Source: Notospermus geniculatus
Taxonomy: Eukaryota; Nemertea; Pilidiophora; Heteronemertea; Lineidae
Length of the DNA stretch: 64,000 bases
Assembly: GCA_002633025.1 (NCBI GenBank)
Contig: NMRB01001836.1
Coordinates: 38,502-102,501 of the forward strand
Direction: 5' to 3'
The first letter of the stretch is position 1; each line of letters opens with the position of its first letter. A program made the translations under genes and the position numbers. This document shows, one piece after another, positions 55,690-64,000 of this stretch. The notes beneath the pieces were generated by a model, which searched no databases, was not told the origin of the DNA, and saw only the letters and a program-made list of their open reading frames with translations.

Positions 55690-55770
55690 TTTGGAGATAG
55701 TGGTGGGGTGGTATTTGAGAATTGACTCCCGTCTGAGAGGCCTCACGTTCGATTCCCAGTCCTATCACCA
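55690..55770 (+). repeat. tRNA-like fragment
   Basis: TGGTGGGGTGGTATTTGAGA and B-box-like ACGTTCGATTCCCAG. Probably a SINE head remnant. Confidence 0.4.
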
Positions 55771-55838
55771 CTTTGTAAGACTCACAAACAGATCAAGAGA
55801 GCATTTGATGAACTGCTCCATGAATTGAGCTGATTTAA

Positions 55839-56357
55839 CCCTTTCCATACTAATCCGGCCAAATCCACCTCATCACCCGAAGATCGACCCAGCAAAAATC
55901 TCCCCAAACAGATTATTCAACTGCTGTCCACAAGTAATTACAGTTATTGAATTAATTACATTGGAATTAAGTGACTGAAGATGACTAGAATCAACCGTTG
56001 AACATGAGCAACTGCTGGAACTGGCGGCAACGGTCGGCAATAGCGTTGCCGGTGTGCGTACATCGGCCTGTTTGAGCATCTGATCAGTTGCTGCTGGTTC
56101 CAGGTAGTCGCCAACTGTTGCTGGAAATGCCATTGCCGTTGCCAGAAATGACATTCCAGTCGCAAGGCCGATGTACGCTAGGCTTTACGGAGCACTTTCC
56201 AATAAATACCTATGTGACAGGGTTATGTTAACTTCGTGACAGGGTTATGTTAACTACGTGACAGGGTTATGTTAACAACGTGACAAGGTTATGGTAACAT
56301 TTCAGAATAATGCAAATTTTTCAGTTTTTTGCACAAATGCCACCAGCGGTGAAAGGG
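55839..56357. mobile_element. TTAA element with short CCCTTTC ends
   Basis: CCCTTTCCA and inverted GTGAAAGGG, TTAA on both sides (55835-55838, 56358-56361). Interior inverted pair GTGCGTACATCGGCCTG/CAAGGCCGATGTACGC and a four-copy tandem CGTGACAGGGTTATGTTAAC (56212-56300). Confidence 0.7.
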
Positions 56358-56369
56358 TTAAATGGAGAA

Positions 56370-56995
56370 AAATCCTCACACGACGAAAAACGCTCTCAAA
56401 ACACAAACCACCACAACTTCAACATTTACAACAACCAAATGATTATTGATCTCTCACTGGCGCCGACGAGAAGCCGGGACAAGACGCTGGCGTCTAAGAC
56501 ATGCGGTTAGGAACCCTGGGACACTGTACCAGCGAGATGAACCAATAATCCTGCCGAGTGCCTTTTCTCATTTTCAATGATCCTTGTCTACGGATGTGTC
56601 ATTTGAGAATTTTCCTGGCGACATCCTCGTGTTCTGTGTCAGATCGTTTTTCGTCGTAAGTTTGACGCCGACTGGCGCCAGCATAATGCTACAATTGACA
56701 ACCGTGATTGAGGAGATAGAATTTTGATTCGGTCGTAGATTACATTTCTTTATTTCAAATCATTTTGTGTTGTTGCGTCTCTCGAAGGCTACAAGATGCC
56801 ATGTGAACTTCCAGGCAATTTGTCACTGTATTTTAAAGGGACTGTATTGTAGCTAGCTATTAGGCTCATATAAGTGCGCTACGAATGTCGTGGGCAAAAA
56901 TCGCCAGTGGGACCCTACTATTATTGGCAGAAGGAAACGGGCGTGCCCAGCCAAAACCTGCACTGTCAACGAAAGCTGCCCTCTCTGTCAGTGAA
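56370..56995. other. unassigned DNA
   Basis: No supported gene. Confidence 0.3.
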
Positions 56996-56999
56996 AAGA

Positions 57000-57276
57000 C
57001 ATCTTCGATCATCGAAGGCCGATCTGCTCACCACAACGTTACATCGCACATCACCCTTCGAGAAATAGACCAGTCGGCGGCGTATCTTGGCATCGGTACT
57101 TTATATCGGGTCTTCGGCTACAACTCTTTGTACCACGATTCAAATTTTACAACACCGATTCTGATTGGCCTCTTCTTCTCGAGGCGGCAGATACACCGTG
57201 GACTGGTCAATTTCTCGAAGGGTGATGTGCGATGTAACGCAGTGGAGAGCAGATCGGCCTTCGATTATCGAAGATG
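57000..57276. mobile_element. long-TIR MITE, CATCTTCGAT family
   Basis: Same ends and arms as 11322-11642 (CGAAGGCCGATCTGCTCACC). The target duplication is not clean here. Confidence 0.85.
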
Positions 57277-57284
57277 CATGAAGA

Positions 57285-57355
57285 TGGATCGAACTGGGAC
57301 TGAACCAAGAACCTCACAGGTAATAGGCAATCGTGTTTCGCTGGGCCACTCTGAC
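57285..57355 (-). repeat. tRNA-like SINE fragment (SINE-D)
   Basis: On the minus strand: TTGTCAGAGTGGCCCAGCG then TTGGTTCAGTCCCAGTTCG. Confidence 0.5.
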
Positions 57356-57359
57356 AACC

Positions 57360-57905
57360 CACCTCCACACTTCCTTAAAATACGTTTTCCCACCACTACA
57401 ACCTGTCAGCCAGAATGTGCAAAATTTCATCACCGATTTTTTTATTATTTTCTCCACACTTGACGTTGCAGACTGGTTGCCTCATATCAGAAAGACGTTA
57501 TCATTTCAACTTCCCCTATCGATTTCAACAACTTTCTTTATCTATTCCTGCATGTTCCTGCAACAAAAACAGCATCTAACACAACTCTAGATCATTTCTT
57601 AAGCAAACCAAGTCATTCCATCCGTAAAACCACCTGATAAACAAGGCGTTAGCACCAACTTCATGATTCACTAGTTTTATGTTGCAATAAGTCACTGAAG
57701 TGGAAATAAAGGTATGTAGTGATATCGTATGGTGCGAGACTATAGCCGTGTTTTACGAGAAACTGTATGTAGTGATATCATATGGTGCGAGACTTAGCTG
57801 TGTTTTACGAGAAACTGTTGAAACTAATGGTTCATATCCTGTTCTTATCCTGTACGAGACGAAAAGAACACGAAATATCATGGGTTGTACCAAAATACCA
57901 CATAT
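57360..57905. other. unassigned DNA with a short direct repeat
   Basis: About 50 bp around TGTAGTGATATC(G/A)TATGGTG is present twice in tandem (57716 and 57769). No supported gene. Confidence 0.4.
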
Positions 57906-57910
57906 TAGGG

Positions 57911-58022
57911 AGGTTTCGCAAGCCCCCGATTAGGCCATACGACGACGTTTACCTATTGTTTGCGTATACCCACACAATAGATAAACGTCGTCGCAGGGCG
58001 TAACCGGGCGCTTGCGAAGTGG
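57911..58022. mobile_element. palindromic MITE, CGGTTAGGC family
   Basis: TTCGCAAGCCCCCGATTAGG with inverted CGTAACCGGGCGCTTGCGAA. Sister of 21200-21313. Confidence 0.85.
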
Positions 58023-58069
58023 AAACTATGCCTGTCACCTCTTACGTTCTGGGTTCAACCCCTGGTTAA

Positions 58070-58744
58070 CCCTTTGACGTACATGTTTTTTGGGGGCATA
58101 GTTTGACCCCCCACCCCCCATTTATCTTTAGAGGGTTATCCTGACCAAACGAAAGGAGATAGAATATGGCAGTAATGGAATTATTTTTAGCAGTATAAGA
58201 GATCTTTCAGAATACGTATAAAAATATCTTGATACATGAACGTCTGTTGCCATGGTAACCACTATGTTCATGTCATAAAACAAGATTTTTGCCAAATTTT
58301 CTTCATTTTTTTCAAAAAACTAAGATTTTTTCAAAATTACTCAGCAGATACATCAGAAATAACACCAGAAATGGAATTAGGAGGTGATTTTGAACTTGGA
58401 GTGAAAATATGAGCAGAAAATTTTCAAAAATAAGATTTTTACAGCAATTTATTTGATCGTTGCGTCATATCCCAAAGGCTAAAACAATAGGCCTACGTAC
58501 ATGACAAATGCATGACGTCATCAAGCTTTTTGGCAAAATTGGAAATCTTCAACTTCAAGTGTGCTTCAGGCCATGATGGTAAAGAGTGACACCTAGTGGA
58601 AATATGCTACATCAGGACAGAATTACATCGACTACAAGATTCTGGTGCAGGACATTTCAAGGGGGTGCCTGATGAGCAAAATTCGGCAATTTCCTGGGGG
58701 GTGTAAATGGGCGGTCGCTAGCGACCGCCCTGTACGTCAAAGGG
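58070..58744. mobile_element. piggyBac-like TTAA element, 675 bp
   Basis: CCCTTTGACGTACA and inverse, TTAA on both sides (58066-58069, 58745-58748). CCC-starting ends with a TTAA target are characteristic of piggyBac. Subterminal palindrome GGGCGGTCGCTAGCGACCGC at 58710-58729. No transposase. Confidence 0.9.
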
Positions 58745-58799
58745 TTAAAGTTAAAACGTAAAGTTAAAGCTTAGGATAGTTTCCACTATGGCCTTCTGA

Positions 58800-59540
58800 G
58801 AGCCCCTCTTAGATAAGTTCAATGTGACGAACCCGGCAGTACTCCGAGTACAACAACACGCTGAAATCAATCCCAACATCTTTGCCTAAAGCAATCAACA
58901 AACCGACAACCCCTGGCGATAATTCTGATTACAGTTGCAAGTATCTGTGTGTATATTTCGTCTTACCCGAGCGTTACCATGGGAACCTCATAAATACAGT
59001 ATCAGATGGGGACAACAGAAGGTTAATGGACTGAGACCCTTATCCTCCGAGGGTGTGGTTATCTGACACCCAGGACTAATAGTCGTTTTTAGATAGCTCG
59101 GGTGCAATCCGGATCCATTACAGTCCAAGTATTTTTTATATACTGGAGCTCTGCGCTCCTAATGTCTACTCAGGATGCAGGGGGACCACGACATGGGCAT
59201 TTACCTATTAAGACCTACATGCAGGCCTATTTATGTAGGTCTACACATCACCTCACTGTCAGGCGGTGTGGGTGGTCAAAATTAGTCAGGCTGGGGATCA
59301 AACGAATAGCATTTTTTGGTTTATAGCACGTACAACCCAACATTCTGTGACAAATCTGATATGAACTGAAAATGCATGAAATCCACCCCCAAATTCCTGG
59401 AAACAGGCCTTCCTTTTTTCTTGCAACCCTTCACACCTTTCCATTCATGAAGAACAGAAAGTTCTGCAGCTATCACACCTACTTGATGGATACATGCCCA
59501 ATCATTCAACATCAAATTTTCTGACTATGTTCAATAAAGA
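58800..59540. other. unassigned DNA
   Basis: No supported gene. Confidence 0.3.
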
Positions 59541-59545
59541 CTTAA

Positions 59546-59837
59546 AGGTGCTCTAGTTCGAATTGTAAACATTACGGTGTGCCACCTATTGTCAACTTCT
59601 GGTACTAACAAATCAGATAAAATTGAATTAAATCTCGCCTTTCACAACATTTTGTTTGTTTTTGAGCATAAAATTGTAAATAATTTCAGTTACAAGAACA
59701 TTTATCAAGATATATAAATAGATAACATTAATGTTTTGGTATACACGGTGCTGCCACCTGTCCGAGGAAAAATAACTATTATAATCAACCACGTAAATAA
59801 ACAAACCGTAATGTTTACAATTCGAACTAGAGCACCT
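59546..59837. mobile_element. TTAA MITE, AGGTGCTCTAGTTCGAATTG family
   Basis: Perfect inverted ends of about 33 bp (AGGTGCTCTAGTTCGAATTG onward), perfect TTAA duplication (59542-59545, 59838-59841). Shares TTGTAAACA and TGCCACCT motifs with the AGGAG(T/C)T family, suggesting common ancestry. Confidence 0.95.
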
Positions 59838-60124
59838 TTAAATGTAGGCAGGTCCATTGAAATAAACTGTCGGCCCTGAATATGACCTACTAAGTCCTAG
59901 AAAAATTTGACTGTGTATGACATCAACTTACCACTGACAGGATGCAGAACCACAAAATTATAAGCCATTGACAACCTTTTCCTTTAGTTACTGACCTGAA
60001 ATGATAAGAATAGTAACTTATATTAATAGATAGTAACAATATTATAATTTCACTGTTATTTTTTGTTCCAGTAATGTATACTTCAGACTTGGCCTGGAGA
60101 TAAGCAGTATTGACGATTTATTAA

Positions 60125-60322
60125 AGGAGCTGGACGTCCAAGTTGTAAACAAACTGGTTTGTTTACAAACAGTGGCTAGCAAACTAGTTTTATTCCTTCG
60201 TGAAGGTGGCAGCACCAGTAGCGCCCCGTGATCGTTAGACTGGTGCCCGGTCCCATGCAACTCACTCAACCACTCACTGGTTCTCTATCCACGCTGTGCT
60301 GCCACCTATTATCGGTGATATC
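60125..60322. mobile_element. TTAA MITE, rearranged AGGAGCTGGACG copy
   Basis: TTAA then AGGAGCTGGACGTCCAAGTT. After CATGCAACTCACTC the order switches to the inverted right part (CACTCACTGGTTCTC) and the right end is lost. Confidence 0.8.
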
Positions 60323-60329
60323 ATAACAT

Positions 60330-62935
60330 ACCAGTAAACCAATGTCTACCACCACCACCATACAGTTGTTAGAATGATGAAAACATTTCCTGCCAGAAAA
60401 AAATCCAGGAATCCTCGAACATCAACAGTAATAAATCCATACAATGAATTCAGATTATCGAGAAATCAGTGAATGCAGATGCACAAAGTTTGTCTCCAAG
60501 GTCCACACAGAACCTGATGATTTATGGTGAATTTTTTAAGGTTCACAATAATTTCAACTTAATTATTCCATTATTCCACTCAGAATAAAACTAAAAGACA
60601 CGGAAGCATGGTGCAGGCCAGAATTTAGTGTAAGGAAAAATCCTGGACTGATCAGCAATACATCCACATCCAAAACTCCCCAGACTATGAAGAGATCAAA
60701 ATATGTTCCTTATCCCAAACCATCCTTACTCAATCAGGGGCATCACGAGTATAAATCCCTAATCCTTAATCCTTAATCCCTCATCATGTATATCCACCAA
60801 GGCAGACGTCAGGGATTGAGTGGAGCCCTTCCATCTGTTGTAGATGAGCCTGCAGGGGGTCTATGAACAGATTAATGATCTTTTCAGCCCCTTAAGGGCT
60901 TTTTAGGGACAACACTCCTGTGATCAACACTTGAATCCTGGATTATAGCTTTCCACACCATGTGTTTATCTGAAATCAGCTGCCAAGACCCCTGCTAGGC
61001 CTATCTTTGCAGGTGTTAAAAGCGCTACCTTTTGTCTCTCTGTCATCAATTATAGGGACTGGCTACATCCTGTAGACAAAAGGTTTGAGTTGGACCAAAG
61101 AAGGGCAGCAGTTGGTGATTATATTCTAATTCGATGTATTACAATATTATTTACCAAGGGGTCTTGTCTTATCTGGAAACATCCATGTTTTCGCCAGTTC
61201 CTCATACCATTGTCATTATTTCCAGGGATGCAGGGAGTGGGCTTTTAAGGACAAAATGACGAGACAAGAAAACGAGTTGAGACACCAGGGACACCAGGCC
61301 TAATGGCACAGATCACCACGGATAACCACAAAATGTGGCTTTTGTCAAAATCACAAAGACCGACATCCTGGATAACCAAAGGCTGCCTCCATCGAAAAGA
61401 CCATCCAGGCATAATATTTCTTGCTTGTGGGTATGAAAAACTTTTGCTGAGAAAGGCCTATCAATGTGAACCCCAGTCATTTTCACAAAATGTCAAATCG
61501 AGAGACGAACACCAAATATGGGATTATTCGCCGATAGAGAACTTTCAGCAAAAGAAATGCACAGCAACGTGAGAAATTGACTTGGGAAAAGAAACTCGCT
61601 CTTCCAGCATGAGAAGGATGGTCTTACCAGGATCAAGTGTCAGAGATGATACATGCTGAAGTTCCCGCTGCATTGCACCAGTTTCCAGTCCATCTCAGCA
61701 ACAAAAGCCGTACTTACACAACAAAGAAGTCCAGGTTTTTTCAGGTCCGCGGACTCATTTGAAGTCCGGGTGTCTCCATCAGAACAATTACACTACAAAT
61801 CCGATCAGAACGAAACCCAGCGATCGCAGGTGAATTCAGAGGTCACATCCGCGGGTCACTCAATGTAATAGCACATGTAATTATCACAACGCCATCTGTT
61901 GCTGGGTCTAGAACCAAGATAATGGGGAACCGGAGGAACTAACGTCACGACTTGGCGTTGTGAATGGTGCGACCGAAGTTTCCTTTTTTCTAACTGTATT
62001 TCTATTTGTTTCTGGCGTGAAAACAGCCTTTTTGTTTCGGTTACCTGGCATTAAAATTTCAATCATGCAGCAGATGAAAATTTCTGCACTTTTCGTTGCT
62101 TTTTTCCTCAAAATGAAGAGATAGCATGGCGATAATGTCAATGTCTTTATCTCAATATTCCTGTAGAAAAATGTACAGCTCATTTTTTCATGACGCAATG
62201 TCAACACTTAAAATGACGCCAATGACGTCGCTTTGGCCTCACTGCTTGCAGCGCCGGCCTGACAGGATAAAGCGGCAGGTGGCTTCCCCATTCCCTTTAA
62301 CTCAGGACACTCTCCAGTGCGAACCACCTAGACGCCATAAAAACGTTACTTTAGAAATATGATCAGCTTAATCACCGTGCTGATATCCCGTGACAAACAA
62401 TACCTCTGTAAGAGGTTTACTTTCCCACATCAAGATCTTAAGACAACACCAACGAACAATGCTTAGATCCACGCAACGCCATGCAACACGATACGCCATC
62501 ACGGCGGAAAAATTGCGCATTGTGTTGCGGCTCTGAGGATGTGCGCATCTTTGCGTCTCAGAATTCTATTGTCAGCTGATATCAATATCTCTATAAGCTC
62601 AGAGCAACAGGTATCAAACACGAGTGCTTCTAGCGTTATCAATCTGCGTTTTTTTATGATCCATCAGATTTATTGAAATATTTCTGCGAATGGAATTTCT
62701 GGCTCTAACATGCTCTACATGTGGAAATCTGGAATGAACAAACATGGAATATTTTTTAAAAGAGCACGGTATTGCCACTTTTTCTCAACAGTCGGCGCCA
62801 CCACGCCACTCTCCAACCGGAGGGACTAACTACGTTTCAGTGAATGACCTGATTTACTGCGTACATTTTGTAATGGATTTTTGTAGTTCGTGTTGCTGCT
62901 GCCAGGTGGCTCCCTCCATGTCGGCAGTCAAACTA
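60330..62935. other. longest repeat-poor stretch, no gene recognised
   Basis: 2.6 kb with no foldback, SINE or tandem array I can see. Open frames (for example 61303-61572 plus, 61908-62207 minus, 62744-62956 plus) show no known domain. Confidence 0.4.
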
Positions 62936-62940
62936 CGTAT

Positions 62941-63040
62941 ATGCTCCTCAACGTAAAGGAGTTCCTCAAGGTTACTGTTCTCAACAGGAGAGAGGAACTC
63001 CTTTACGTTCCTTCAGGAACTCCTTGACGTTGAGGAGCAT
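62941..63040. repeat. compound palindrome of AAGGAGTTCCT words
   Basis: ATGCTCCTCAACGTAAAGGA pairs with TCCTTGACGTTGAGGAGCAT at 63021-63040. A second inverted pair lies inside. Confidence 0.8.
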
Positions 63041-63079
63041 TCTAAAACACGGGCCTTTGTGTATATTATGACCTAGTTT

Positions 63080-63339
63080 ACCCCTTAAAGGAGCTGGACG
63101 TCCAAGTTGTAAACACTCACTCACTGGTTCTCTGTCCACGCGATGCCTGCGGTGCTGCCACCTATTGTCGGTGATATGTACTGACGTGAATATCGTGAGT
63201 GAGTTGCATTGGACCGGGCACCAGTCTAACGATCACGGGGCGCTACTGGTGCTGCCACCTTCACGAAGGAATAAAACTAGTTTGCCGACCACTGTTTGTA
63301 AACAAACTGGTTTGTTTATAACTTGGACGTCGAACTCCT
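63080..63339. mobile_element. TTAA MITE, intact AGGAGCTGGACG copy
   Basis: AGGAGCTGGACGTCCAAGTT and the inverted AACTTGGACGTCGAACTCCT (one offset). Perfect TTAA on both sides (63076-63079, 63340-63343). Orientation opposite to 46386 and 52066. Best reference copy. Confidence 0.95.
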
Positions 63340-63653
63340 TTAATATTTTGTCCTCCAATGCTACAAGTATTAAAAAATCGCCACTCCTACATGTATGTGA
63401 TTTTTACCAGCACACACAAAACGAAAAAAAATGAGAAGCTGACCTTCCTTACATATATTCCTGCGAAAACCAACACAGGTCGGCTATAAAACAAACACGC
63501 TGCGATGGTACTTCTGTCCGGTGCGTTTGGTGAAAAAACAGCAATATTCTGAGACCTAACACTATCATATTCCATGTACGATAAGAATTATTTGCATCGC
63601 AGCACAAGATAAGTAGAGGAATATTGGTTTTCCCCATCAGAAGGGTTTGTTCA

Positions 63654-64000
63654 GTGACTTAGCTCGACATTAAGCAACTCCTAAAACCTGAGACCACTCG
63701 CGGCTTTTTCGCAGCAATGCTCTGTGCGAACTCGAGAACATTTCAGACACCTTGTTTTTTGCATGTGTGGCTGACATGCATCCCTACTTTTGTATTTGTT
63801 TTAGATTTTTCCATCTGAGCCGAAGCCAAAGATATTGGCCCTGGTAAGTATGGAAGAGGCCATCTTTTAAAGTAACTCATGTTCTTCACTTTGATGGGGT
63901 CTTTAATTTGCCCAGTGGAACCTCCCTTTGCGGACACCTCTTGACTTAGCTCGACATTAATCAAAACTTCTAAAACCTGAGACCACTCGCGGCTTTTTCG
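63654..64000. repeat. direct repeat pair flanking a SINE-A fragment, running off the window
   Basis: 58 bp from TGACTTAGCTCGACATTAAG to CGCGGCTTTTTCG at 63655-63711 recur at 63943-64000. Between them is a minus SINE-A piece (63800-63915) and GGAACCTCCCTTTGCGGACA, a word typical of MITE ends. The element is cut by the window edge. Confidence 0.65.

Noticed and set aside
56885-57463. 192-codon plus-strand frame
   Set aside because: Overlaps the CATCTTCGAT foldback and a SINE fragment; a related peptide (YRVFGY..SNFTTP) is just the same element at 11414-11713.

Overview
This window is animal nuclear DNA, apparently from a marine invertebrate with a very repeat-rich genome. The evidence is sparse intron-bearing coding sequence (splice sites, no operons), three or more tRNA-derived SINE families, many short foldback transposons, minisatellites and a CGTCGTCCG-rich GCTCACC dispersed repeat. 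I cannot name the species; an echinoderm, hemichordate, amphioxus or mollusc-like genome would all fit. Coding sequence I can support covers only about 3% of the window.

Genes. All credible coding exons lie on the minus strand. (1) A C2H2 zinc-finger terminal exon starts at 4955 behind a good splice acceptor. It carries eight intact fingers, then a 2-bp deletion creates a stop, and a 2-bp insertion about 40 bp further on restores the frame for more, partly decayed fingers down to 3630. (2) An acidic exon at 9741-10529 has SUMO-site-like motifs and an exact 54-bp in-frame duplication. It has a phase-0 donor compatible with the zinc-finger acceptor, so the two may be one gene. (3) The last coding exon of a DIPK2 (divergent protein kinase domain 2; DIA1/C3orf58 family) homologue lies at 18257-18775. 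A possible short first coding exon with a hydrophobic start lies at 27623-27707; its link to DIPK2 is unproven.

Layout. 0.9-9.0 kb: two inverted GCTCACC repeat copies flank the zinc-finger region. 9-9.7 kb: foldback element. 9.7-10.5 kb: acidic exon. 10.6-14.4 kb: satellite-like DNA, a 9-bp-TSD foldback and a four-level nest of inverted repeats. 16-18.3 kb: foldback in a tRNA-like repeat, then nested elements beginning just after the DIPK2 stop. 19-28 kb: SINEs, two minisatellites, MITEs and a telomere-like insertion inside a SINE. 28-35 kb: SINEs and a 24-bp minisatellite. 35.7-47.3 kb: a tandem duplication of about 4-5 kb whose copies differ by clean transposon insertions. 48-64 kb: a dense field of TTAA-flanked (piggyBac-like) non-autonomous elements, TA-flanked MITEs and another minisatellite.

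Main message. The window is a record of nested transposition. Empty sites can be read directly from the duplicated copy or from the host repeat, which fixes target-site duplications (TTAA, TTA, TA, 5-6 bp, 9-10 bp) for at least six element groups. No autonomous transposase gene is present, so all mobile DNA here depended on enzymes encoded elsewhere. The only retroelement protein trace is a Gypsy-like gag fragment at 43602-43936.
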